Assembly (NCBI GenBank): GCA_041672385.1
Contig: JBAYZQ010000116.1
Coordinates: forward strand, 1 to 7,560
DNA: 7,560 nucleotides
Origin: JBAYZQ01 sp041672385
GTDB taxonomy: Bacteria > Spirochaetota > Spirochaetia > Sphaerochaetales > Sphaerochaetaceae
Reading direction: 5' to 3'
Shown here piece after piece: positions 1 to 6,179 of this stretch (its first letter is position 1; the number at the start of each line of letters is the position of its first letter). Under the pieces are notes generated by a model. That model did not search any database. It was not told the origin of the DNA and worked only from the letters and a program-made list of their open reading frames with translations. Position numbers and translations under genes: made by a program.

Positions 1-618
1 ACCTGGGTTTCTGGTGAAAAACTTCCATCTGAGAAAAGTCTCTGTGAACAGTTTGACGTAAGCCGAATAACAATCCGTTCTGCTTTGGATAGATTAAATG
101 CTCTAGGAATTATTGAAACTAGACATGGTGAAGGTTCTTTTGTTAAGGAAGTAACTGCTGATAATTTTATGCTTTCGCTTTATCCTCAGATTGTTTTAGA
201 TCAGGCAAATATCAATGAACTTCAAGTAATGGAATATAGGCAAATTGTTGAGTGTGGTACTGCTTCCTTGGCAATTGATAAATACGAAGAATCAGATCTT
301 GACGAGTTGGAAGAATTATTAAAAGAAATGGAAAATTCTAAAAATGATTATCGACAATTTGCAATAAGTGACTATAAATTTCATAAGAAGCTTGCAACAT
401 TAACTAGAAACTCTTTGATTTGTACAGTTTTTGATATGTTAAATCAACTTTTGCAAGATTCTGTCATGAATATTGTTCCTGCAATAGGGACGGATAAGGG
501 TATTTATTATCACCATAAGATTTTACTTGCGCTTAGAAATAAAGATAAAGAGGGCATTAGCAGTATTATGCATAAGCATATTCAGGAGAATATTGATTAT
601 TTGAAACAAAATATTTAA
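1..618 (+). CDS. GntR-family transcriptional regulator, FadR/FCD subfamily (5' truncated by window edge)
   Basis: The reading frame is open from base 1, so the gene starts upstream; 205 residues are visible and perhaps 25-35 are missing. The visible part opens inside the GntR winged helix-turn-helix: GEKLPSEKSL, then VSRITIRSALDRL (the recognition-helix region), then the wing GIIETRHGEGSFV. From about residue 70 an FCD ligand-binding domain follows, with R80 and E84 in EYRQIVE, D124 and H128 in SDYKFHKKL, H171/H172, and H191/H193. Asp plus His residues in these positions usually form the metal site of FCD proteins. Members of this subfamily typically repress a neighbouring sugar-acid or organic-acid operon and release DNA on binding a pathway metabolite. 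The gene precedes the catabolic genes in the same direction, with a matching dyad just after its stop, so it is probably the local repressor. The effector is unknown. An ATG-only start search would begin further downstream, but the HTH residues show translation starts upstream. Confidence 0.93.
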   Translation, partial: TWVSGEKLPSEKSLCEQFDVSRITIRSALDRLNALGIIETRHGEGSFVKEVTADNFMLSLYPQIVLDQANINELQVMEYRQIVECGTASLAIDKYEESDLDELEELLKEMENSKNDYRQFAISDYKFHKKLATLTRNSLICTVFDMLNQLLQDSVMNIVPAIGTDKGIYYHHKILLALRNKDKEGISSIMHKHIQENIDYLKQNI

Positions 619-626
619 AATTATTT

Positions 627-632
627 TATAAA
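627..632 (+). promoter_or_regulatory. Weak candidate -10 box (TATAAA) for the catabolic genes
   Basis: TATAAA lies two bases upstream of the 18-bp dyad, a position where a repressor on that dyad would block initiation. The only -35-like hexamer nearby, TTGAAA at 601-606, is 20 bases away, longer than the usual 16-18. The surrounding DNA is almost all A/T, so a chance match is quite possible. The operon could equally be transcribed from upstream of the regulator. Confidence 0.22.
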
Positions 633-634
633 AC

Positions 635-652
635 TTGTATGACAACATACAA
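635..652 (+). promoter_or_regulatory. Putative GntR/FCD operator: TTGTATG-ACAA-CATACAA dyad
   Basis: Two perfect 7-bp inverted arms (TTGTATG at 635-641, CATACAA at 646-652) flank a 4-bp spacer. Nested in it, TTGTATGACAA (635-645) fits the TnGTnnnACnA core of FadR-subfamily GntR operators. The dyad sits between a GntR/FCD gene and the first catabolic gene, 4 bases before the AAAAAGGAG ribosome binding site of that gene. The arms are A/T-rich, there is no T-run after it, and a 4-base loop on a weak stem makes a terminator unlikely. Assignment to this regulator is inferred from position and consensus. Confidence 0.55.
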
Positions 653-669
653 CCAAAAAGGAGATATAT

Positions 670-1599
670 ATGAAACCACAAGAATTTAGAAAAATCTGTA
701 AGGGTGTTTTTGTAATGATGACAACACCTTTTCACGAAGACCGTACTTTGGATTTAGAAGGGGTAAGGACCCATGTTAAATATATTCTAGGTGAAGGTAT
801 TAAAACAGGAAATGGAGTTCTAGTACCAGTAGGAAGTACTGGTGAATGTCCAATGATGACTCTTGAAGAGAAGAAGTTGGTTATGGATGTTGTTATGGAA
901 GAGGCTAAAGGTCTTGTTCCTGTAATGCCAACTTGTAATTCATGTGATACAAGGGAAGCGATTGAAATGGTTCAATACGCTGAAAAAATAGGTGCAGCAG
1001 GCGTTATGTGTAGTCCTCATTACTATTGGAAACCAACCTATGGAATGCTTTATGAACATTTTAAAGCAATAGCAGATTCAACAAATCTTGGTATTGTAAT
1101 TGACAACTGTAATTTTGCAACTGGAGCAGATATTAGCGTATCCAGTTTAGAGAAACTTGTTGAAGAAATTCCACAGATTATTGGATTTAAGGAAAACAGT
1201 AGCGATATTGGAAAGTGGGATGAAGAATGTCGTATTCTTGATTCTAAAGTCAATTTCATTGCTGGAAATGCTGATTGTCATTGGCCTTATGTGGCTTTGA
1301 TAGGTTCAGTTGGAATGATTAGTGCAATGGCTAATTTTATTCCTGCAAGAGTGCTTGAAATTTGGGAAGCCTGTGAAGAAGGAGATTTTTTCAAGGCAAA
1401 AAAACTACATAGAACACTTATGCCTATTAGTCTTTTTAACTCTAGAATTGCATCGGAGAAATATAAATCTTTCATAAAAGAAATGATGATGTTAATGGGG
1501 ATTCCTGCTGGTCCAACAAGATTGCCTCTTGTTCAATTATCAAGTGAAGAAAAAGAAAAAGCTAAAGAAGTTGCATTACAATTAAATCTTATTAAATAA
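670..1599 (+). CDS. DapA/N-acetylneuraminate-lyase superfamily aldolase or dehydratase, divergent active site
   Basis: This 309-residue protein has the length and motifs of the class I (Schiff-base) TIM-barrel aldolases related to dihydrodipicolinate synthase (DHDPS). Visible are TPF at 19-21, GSTGE at 55-59 (the GTTGE carboxylate loop), PHYYWKP at 116-122 with Y118/Y119, the Schiff-base Lys at K174 in IIGFKENS, and the late barrel loop GSVGMIS at 212-218. Lining the strand AIADSTNL...TGADIS up without gaps against E. coli DHDPS puts D145 where the catalytic Tyr133 sits, and A150 where the carboxylate-binding Arg138 sits. It is therefore unlikely to be the lysine-biosynthesis enzyme. A role in cleaving or dehydrating a 2-keto sugar acid, or another carbonyl compound, fits the operon. 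The longer GIKTGNGV segment before the GSTGE loop resembles an uncharacterised branch of the family. The ATG start is set by AAAAAGGAG at 655-663, six bases upstream. The product is probably cytoplasmic; the exact substrate is unknown. Confidence 0.9.
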   Translation: MKPQEFRKICKGVFVMMTTPFHEDRTLDLEGVRTHVKYILGEGIKTGNGVLVPVGSTGECPMMTLEEKKLVMDVVMEEAKGLVPVMPTCNSCDTREAIEMVQYAEKIGAAGVMCSPHYYWKPTYGMLYEHFKAIADSTNLGIVIDNCNFATGADISVSSLEKLVEEIPQIIGFKENSSDIGKWDEECRILDSKVNFIAGNADCHWPYVALIGSVGMISAMANFIPARVLEIWEACEEGDFFKAKKLHRTLMPISLFNSRIASEKYKSFIKEMMMLMGIPAGPTRLPLVQLSSEEKEKAKEVALQLNLIK

Positions 1600-1615
1600 A
1601 TGGAGTTTATAAATA

Positions 1616-3133
1616 ATGGTTGATAATAATATTTCAGAAAATACAGTATTAGCTATCCAGAATGTTTCAAAACTCTATCCTGGTGTTATGGCTGTAGATA
1701 ATATTACCCTTGATTTTAAGAAGGGAGAAATTCATGGTTTAATCGGAAAGAATGGTGCGGGTAAGACTACCCTAGTTAGTATTCTTTCCGGAGTTATTTC
1801 TCCTACCTCTGGGCTTTTGATTTTTAAGGGAAAAGCTTATAAGTCTTTTTCTAGAATGGAAGCAAAAAAGTTTGGAATTGACATAGTAACACAGGAACCT
1901 GAAATAATTCCTGAAGCAACTGTATATGAAAGTTTTTTCCAACCTGATTATCCAATGAAAAATGGTTGTATTGACTGGAATTTTATGAAAATTAAAGTCA
2001 AAGAAATTTTAGACAAAGTAGGAATTAATGTAAACGTAGAAATGAGAATGAAGGATTTTTCAATTAGCCTTCAACAGTTATTTGCAATTATAAAAAGTTT
2101 CTATCTTATAAAAGCACCATTGATTATTCTAGATGAATCTTCAGCCTCTCTTTCAGAAAAAGACAGGGATGTTTTATTTAATATTATTGAAAAGAAGAAA
2201 TCTGAGCATTCAATAGTCTATATATCGCATAGAACTGATGAAATTTTAAAAATTTGTGATGTTTTGACTGTTTTGCGTGATGGAAAAGCTGTTTGTACTG
2301 AATCTGTAAAAAACTTAACGGAAGATAACATTTCTCAGTTCATTGTTGGTTCTTCAAAAACATTTGAAGAAACAGAAGTTCTAAAGAATACCAATTCTAC
2401 CGATGAAGTGATTTTAGAACTTGAGAAGCTTGGTATATTCAAAAAATTCTCTGACATAAATCTCAAATTGCATAAAGGTGAAGTCGTAGGTTTGGCGGGT
2501 TTAAGAGGTAGTGGTAGAACTGAAATAATGAAAGCAATTGCGGGAATTGACCCCTTTGAAGAGGGTGTAATGAAGTTAGAAGGGGAGAGAAAAAAATTCT
2601 ACAAACCTAGTGACTCCATAAACTCTGGGATTGTTTATCTTCCTGAAGAAAGAGAAAAAGAAGGAATTATAGATGTATTTAGTGTAAAAAAGAACCTAAA
2701 TTTGGTTCAGTTCGACAACTTAAAAAATAGATTTAGATTTCTTGATAATAAAAAAGATAGTAATGCAGCAGAAGAATTAATAAAAAAGTTTGAAATAAAA
2801 TGCGCTACTTCTGAACAAGCAATTAGATATCTTAGTGGTGGTAACAAACAGAAGGCTGTATTTGGGAAAATTTATTCAATTAGTCCTAAAGTTTTTCTTC
2901 TTGATGAACCTACAAAGGGAATTGATATTTCAACAAAAGGTATTTTGCTTAGAATGATTCGAAAAGAATTAACTCAAAATGCTACAATTTTGCTATCCGC
3001 GCCTAGTCTTGAAGATTTGATGATTGCTTGTGATCGAATTGTTGTTCTTTTCAAAGGGAAAATTTTTAAAGTAATTGAGAAAAAAGATTTTGATGAACAG
3101 AAACTGTTTTTAGCTGTTCAAGGTGTAAAGTAA
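1616..3133 (+). CDS. CUT2-type sugar ABC importer, fused double ATP-binding subunit (RbsA/MglA-like)
   Basis: This 505-residue protein is the usual length for ribose/galactose-type tandem ATPases that power uptake from the inner face of the membrane. Domain 1 (about 10-245) has Walker A GKNGAGKTT (44-52), Q-loop Q93, a degenerate signature FSISLQQ (148-154, comparable to the non-canonical one in MglA), Walker B IILDES (170-175) and H-loop H205. Domain 2 (about 265-500) has the degenerate Walker A GLRGSGRTE (295-303) with Arg for Lys, a canonical LSGGNKQ signature (406-412) and Walker B FLLDEPT (427-433). Such asymmetry is normal for the family. The final switch segment reads LLSAPSLED (459-467), where relatives usually have SSE followed by acidic residues; this is a small departure. 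A modest TGGAG (1601-1605) lies ten bases before the ATG, overlapping the end of the preceding gene region. The substrate is not determined by this subunit. Confidence 0.95.
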   Translation: MVDNNISENTVLAIQNVSKLYPGVMAVDNITLDFKKGEIHGLIGKNGAGKTTLVSILSGVISPTSGLLIFKGKAYKSFSRMEAKKFGIDIVTQEPEIIPEATVYESFFQPDYPMKNGCIDWNFMKIKVKEILDKVGINVNVEMRMKDFSISLQQLFAIIKSFYLIKAPLIILDESSASLSEKDRDVLFNIIEKKKSEHSIVYISHRTDEILKICDVLTVLRDGKAVCTESVKNLTEDNISQFIVGSSKTFEETEVLKNTNSTDEVILELEKLGIFKKFSDINLKLHKGEVVGLAGLRGSGRTEIMKAIAGIDPFEEGVMKLEGERKKFYKPSDSINSGIVYLPEEREKEGIIDVFSVKKNLNLVQFDNLKNRFRFLDNKKDSNAAEELIKKFEIKCATSEQAIRYLSGGNKQKAVFGKIYSISPKVFLLDEPTKGIDISTKGILLRMIRKELTQNATILLSAPSLEDLMIACDRIVVLFKGKIFKVIEKKDFDEQKLFLAVQGVK

Positions 3134-3151
3134 AAAGGAGAATTAAAAAAC

Positions 3152-4153
3152 ATGTTTACTAATGTGAAACTAAAGGTGATAGATAATCTGATTTGGGTTA
3201 TACTTCTTATTCTAATAATTGTTAATGGAATTATTACTCCAAGATTCTTTTCAGGTGCTAATTTTATAAATATTTTTTATCATTCTGTTGTTCTTGGTTT
3301 TTTAATTATGGCTGAATCCCTTTGTCTTATGACTGGAAATTTTGATTTGTCAATTGAGTCAAGTATTGCCTTTGCACCTGCTATAGGTGTTCTTTTAATG
3401 ACTCAGTGGATTCCAGGATTTAATCCATTCTTATCAACCATTATCATACTCATAATTGGTGCTTTGATTGGTTTGTTTAATGGAAGCATGATTTCCTATC
3501 TAAAAGTTAATCCTTTCCTTCAAACTCTTTCTGTTAACATAATTCTAAGAGGATTGACCTATAAACTAATACCTATGTCCATCTTTAAATTACCTAAATC
3601 CTTTACTTTTTTGGGTAGTTATAAAATTTTTGATGTAATTCCTCTAGCTGTTATTATTATGTTGCTGGGTTTTTTACTTATTCAATTTGTACTTTCCTAT
3701 ACAAAATTTGGTAGAAATGTTCTTGCCATTGGTGGAAATGAAAGGGCAAGTTTTATTAGCGGCATCGATACAAGAAAAGTTAAAACAATTACATTTATGT
3801 TAAGTGGGATTTTAGCTTCTTTTGCTGGAATTCTGGCAATTGGTCGTCAGATGTCTCTTACAAATAAAATAGGTGAAGGTCTTGTATTTATGGCTTTTGC
3901 AGGATCAGTAATGGGAGGAGTAAGTCTTGACGGTGGTGTTGGGAATGCTCTTGGTATGTTAGGTGGTGTTTTAGTTTTAGGTGTTATCGACAATTCTTTG
4001 ACCCTTTTAGGAGTGGATGCATTTTTGGTCTATGCGGCAAAAGGCTTGTTAATTTTTCTTGCCATACTTCTTGATAATAGCAAAACCAACCTCCGTGAAA
4101 AAATCATTTTAGATGAGGAAAAGAGAAAACTTAGTTTAGGCATAAATAATTAG
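3152..4153 (+). CDS. CUT2-type sugar ABC importer, inner-membrane permease (RbsC-like)
   Basis: The 333-residue protein is very hydrophobic, with about ten candidate membrane segments (roughly 13-29, 45-61, 71-87, 93-113, 122-137, 160-181, 211-230, 243-258, 265-286, 290-308). It carries family landmarks of the BPD_transp_2 permeases: TGNFDLSIES (61-70, the GGIDLSVGS-type motif), the cytoplasmic coupling loop FGRNVLAIGGNERASFISGI (186-205) that contacts the ATPase, and GGVSLDGGVGNALG (255-268). One gene encodes the permease, so the channel is presumably a homodimer. The RBS AAGGAG (3135-3140) abuts the ATPase stop, and its 11-base spacing to the ATG is on the long side. The preceding ATPase and following binding protein complete the importer. 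Confidence 0.95.
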   Translation: MFTNVKLKVIDNLIWVILLILIIVNGIITPRFFSGANFINIFYHSVVLGFLIMAESLCLMTGNFDLSIESSIAFAPAIGVLLMTQWIPGFNPFLSTIIILIIGALIGLFNGSMISYLKVNPFLQTLSVNIILRGLTYKLIPMSIFKLPKSFTFLGSYKIFDVIPLAVIIMLLGFLLIQFVLSYTKFGRNVLAIGGNERASFISGIDTRKVKTITFMLSGILASFAGILAIGRQMSLTNKIGEGLVFMAFAGSVMGGVSLDGGVGNALGMLGGVLVLGVIDNSLTLLGVDAFLVYAAKGLLIFLAILLDNSKTNLREKIILDEEKRKLSLGINN

Positions 4154-4177
4154 TTAAGAAAAGGTTTTAATTCTTAA
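4154..4177 (+). promoter_or_regulatory. A/T-rich inverted repeat after the permease stop (TTAAGAA...TTCTTAA)
   Basis: Perfect 7-bp arms TTAAGAA (4154-4160) and TTCTTAA (4171-4177) enclose a 10-base spacer. The stem could extend outward by about three pairs using G-U wobbles into the stop codon. It is thermodynamically weak and is not followed by a T-run, so I do not call it a terminator. It could modestly affect mRNA processing between the permease and the binding-protein gene, or be a chance product of A/T-rich DNA. Confidence 0.3.
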
Positions 4178-4194
4178 TTGAAAATTTATAAATA

Positions 4195-4207
4195 CCTGTT
4201 TAACAGG
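4195..4207 (+). promoter_or_regulatory. Short dyad CCTGTTTAACAGG just upstream of the binding-protein RBS
   Basis: A symmetric 6-1-6 palindrome (CCTGTT-T-AACAGG) is followed directly by AAAAAGGAG (4208-4216), the strong ribosome binding site of the next gene. In RNA it gives a five-pair stem with a three-base loop. In DNA it could be a protein site. TATAAA at 4187-4192 lies just before it, echoing the arrangement upstream of the first catabolic gene, but no convincing -35 box accompanies it. It may help set separate, higher expression of the binding protein; function is unproven. Confidence 0.35.
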
Positions 4208-4221
4208 AAAAAGGAGTAAAT

Positions 4222-5334
4222 ATGAATAATCGTATTTTAAAAAATGTGTTAATCGTATGTTTGCTGGTTTTAATATTAGTTCCAGCACAACTATTAGCTG
4301 AGGGGCAAAAGGAGTCACAAAGTGAAAAGGATCAACTAACTTTTATGATGATTTCAAGAGATATTACAGATCCCTTTCATGCTTTGATTGCAGAAGGAGC
4401 TCAAAAAGCTTGTGATGAAATTGGTGCAAAGTTTATTTTAAAAGATTCAAACAATGATTTAACTACTCAACTGAATCTTATTGATACCGCTATTACTATG
4501 AAGGTAGATGGGGTTGCAATAAATTCTGTAGATTCAAAGGGAGTTATTCCAGGAGTCATGGCATTAAACAATGCAGGAATTCCAGTTGTTGGATTTGATA
4601 TTGTTCCTGAAGGTGGAGAACTTGTTGGAGCAATTGGTGTTGATAACTATAAAGTTGCACGCGATGGAGCAGTTATTTTGGGTCAGCTTCTTGAAGAGAA
4701 ATATAATAATAATATTCCTGAAGATGGCGTAATCTTAAATATTCAGGGTGCTATTGCAATTTTAATTGCACAACAGAGAAGTGATGGATTTACTGATTAC
4801 ATAAGTGAAAAATATCCAAATCTTACAATTGCCTCAGCTCCAGGAAACTTTAATCCAACTGATGCAAATAGGGTAACATCTGATTTACTTACCAGATATG
4901 GTGATAGAGTAATTGGAATTAGCCTTTGTACTGGTTGTATGGCAGATGGTGTTGATGCTGCTTTTGAAAGTTCTGGCTATTCACTCAAAGACGTAATTTT
5001 TGTTGATAACGGTGCTTTCCCAGTAGATTTAGATTTGATTAAACAAGGAAAACTTGATTCAAATGTAATTATTCCATGTTCTGCACAAGGAGATTTGTCA
5101 GTTAAGCTTTTATATTGGTCTGCAACAGGACAAACTGATAAATTGCCTAAACCAGGTCAGATTTTGAATGAAGAGGGTGCCGTTTGGGGACCAGCAGAAG
5201 TAGTTGCCGGTGATGCAGGTCCAATTGTTCAGTTAAATTGTAGCATGCTTTGTCCACAGGACGTTGATGTTGATGATATGTCATTATTTGGAAATGAATA
5301 TCAAGAATGGCAGGCACAACAAAACAAGAAATAA
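4222..5334 (+). CDS. CUT2-type sugar ABC importer, periplasmic substrate-binding protein (RbsB-like)
   Basis: This 370-residue protein begins with a Sec signal peptide: basic MNNRILKN, hydrophobic core at about 9-20, and probable cleavage after A26 (LLA, then EGQKES). No lipobox cysteine is present at the cleavage site, so the product should be free in the periplasm. The mature part is a Peripla_BP_4 two-lobe fold: the first strand LTFMMIS, DPFHALIAEGAQKACDEIGAK, the typical VDGVAINSVDSKGVIPGV (95-112) and GIPVVGFD (119-126), then GDRVIGIS and DVIFVDNGAF of lobe 2. The mature chain is unusually rich in cysteine for this family: C64, a C236-x-x-C239 pair, C286, and C340/C344. The C-terminal tail after about 310 is longer than in minimal ribose-binding proteins. 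AAGGAG at 4211-4216 supports the ATG. The ligand cannot be named from sequence; linkage to lyase, hydrolase and transketolase genes suggests a sugar-like or sugar-acid-like molecule. Confidence 0.94.
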   Translation: MNNRILKNVLIVCLLVLILVPAQLLAEGQKESQSEKDQLTFMMISRDITDPFHALIAEGAQKACDEIGAKFILKDSNNDLTTQLNLIDTAITMKVDGVAINSVDSKGVIPGVMALNNAGIPVVGFDIVPEGGELVGAIGVDNYKVARDGAVILGQLLEEKYNNNIPEDGVILNIQGAIAILIAQQRSDGFTDYISEKYPNLTIASAPGNFNPTDANRVTSDLLTRYGDRVIGISLCTGCMADGVDAAFESSGYSLKDVIFVDNGAFPVDLDLIKQGKLDSNVIIPCSAQGDLSVKLLYWSATGQTDKLPKPGQILNEEGAVWGPAEVVAGDAGPIVQLNCSMLCPQDVDVDDMSLFGNEYQEWQAQQNKK

Positions 5335-5347
5335 TATTATTTTTAGA

Positions 5348-5374
5348 TTCCGTTTCCCTTTTTGGGAAACGGAA
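5348..5374 (+). promoter_or_regulatory. Strong intercistronic hairpin, 11-bp perfect stem (no U-tract)
   Basis: TTCCGTTTCCC (5348-5358), loop TTTTT (5359-5363), then GGGAAACGGAA (5364-5374): a perfect, comparatively G/C-rich stem in otherwise A/T-rich DNA, 13 bases after the binding-protein stop. The next bases are AAATTAAG on the + strand, and the opposite side also lacks a T-run, so it is not a canonical intrinsic terminator on either strand. Its placement after the binding-protein gene recalls 3' stabilising hairpins that raise the level of periplasmic-protein mRNA relative to downstream genes. Partial termination remains possible. The RBS of the next gene (AAGAGGG, 5378-5384) starts three bases after the stem. 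Confidence 0.75.
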
Positions 5375-5391
5375 ATTAAGAGGGAAAAATC

Positions 5392-6177
5392 ATGAGATTT
5401 GAGAATAAAAAAATTTTAATTACTGGATCCTCAAGTGGCATTGGAAAGGAACTAGCGATAGCTTTTGCCAAAGAAGGCGCAGATATTGTTGTGAATTATT
5501 CACATAGAAAAGAAGAAGCTGAAGCAATTGGTGAAGAAATTAGGAAAATTGGACGAGATGCTCTAGTTATTAAAGCCGATGTTTCAAAAAAAGCTGAAGT
5601 AGAAGCAATGGTTGAAGAAGCTTGGAATTATTTTGGAAAAATTGATGTGTTGGTGAGTAATTCTGGTATTACAACTGAATGTTCCCTCTTAAATCTTTCT
5701 GAAGAAAAATGGAATGAAATCTTGGGTGTAAATCTTAATGGGACATTCTTTTGTGATTCTGCGGTTGCCAGAAAAATGGTAAAGTTTGGAATCAAAGGAC
5801 ATATCATTAATATTTCATCTTCCAATGCTTTTTCAGTAGAAGTTAATAGAGGAGCTTATAACACCTCAAAAGGTGGAGTAAATTTATTAACACAATCTTT
5901 TGCTGCTGAACTTGGACGTTTTGGTATCCATGTGAATGCTGTTGCCTATGGTTCCATTTCTGGAACAAATATTGCAGGGGATTTATTTAAAGATAGTAGA
6001 AACTTTATGTCAACTGTAATAGATAAAACTCCTCTTGGATACATTGCAGTACCTTCTGAAAGTGTTGGACCAGTTATGTTTTTGGCTTCTGAAGAATCAA
6101 GCTTTGTACAGGGAGAAATTTTGAAAGCAGATGGTGGTATTACCATTTGGAAGTTTAATGATGAACTTAGAGGTTAG
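5392..6177 (+). CDS. Short-chain dehydrogenase/reductase (classical SDR, FabG/KduD-like)
   Basis: The 261-residue protein matches a classical SDR in length and layout. It has the Rossmann cofactor loop TGSSSGIG (11-18), ADV at 62-64, NSG at 90-92 (usually NAG), the catalytic tetrad N114 (VNLNGTF), S143 (ISSSNA), Y156 and K160 (YNTSK), and a C-terminal DGG motif (247-249). The segment VVNYSHRKEEAE after strand 2 has Ser and Arg rather than an acidic residue, which hints at NADP(H) preference. In the usual VNAVAPG stretch the Pro is replaced by Tyr (VNAVAYG, 181-187), which may alter the substrate or cofactor loop. Given the operon, it probably oxidises or reduces a hydroxyl or keto group of a sugar-derived intermediate; a fatty-acid role is unlikely here. 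AAGAGGG at 5378-5384 lies seven bases before the ATG. Exact substrate unknown. Confidence 0.93.
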   Translation: MRFENKKILITGSSSGIGKELAIAFAKEGADIVVNYSHRKEEAEAIGEEIRKIGRDALVIKADVSKKAEVEAMVEEAWNYFGKIDVLVSNSGITTECSLLNLSEEKWNEILGVNLNGTFFCDSAVARKMVKFGIKGHIINISSSNAFSVEVNRGAYNTSKGGVNLLTQSFAAELGRFGIHVNAVAYGSISGTNIAGDLFKDSRNFMSTVIDKTPLGYIAVPSESVGPVMFLASEESSFVQGEILKADGGITIWKFNDELRG

Positions 6178-6179
6178 AA

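Noticed and set aside
616..628. TAAAAT-T-ATTTTA inverted repeat after the regulator gene
   Set aside because: Consists only of A and T in very A/T-rich DNA, is thermodynamically negligible, and overlaps the stop codon; probably chance.
523..735. Minus-strand open frame over the regulator end and the operator gap
   Set aside because: Low-complexity composition typical of antisense A/T-rich DNA, and it overlaps two well-supported genes on the other strand.
1050..1475. Minus-strand open frames inside the DapA-like gene
   Set aside because: Shadows of a clearly conserved + strand gene; no start signals or recognisable domains.
670..1599. Assignment as dapA of lysine biosynthesis
   Set aside because: The catalytic Tyr and carboxylate-binding Arg positions are changed, and the gene is embedded in a sugar-type catabolic and transport operon.
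4249..4260. Cysteine 13 in the binding-protein signal peptide as a lipobox
   Set aside because: It sits inside the hydrophobic core with more hydrophobic residues after it, and a normal LLA cleavage site follows, so lipoprotein processing is unlikely.
5348..5374. Rho-independent terminator
   Set aside because: The stem is perfect but is followed by AAATTAAG, and the opposite strand also lacks a T-run, so the canonical terminator tail is missing; kept as a hairpin of other function.
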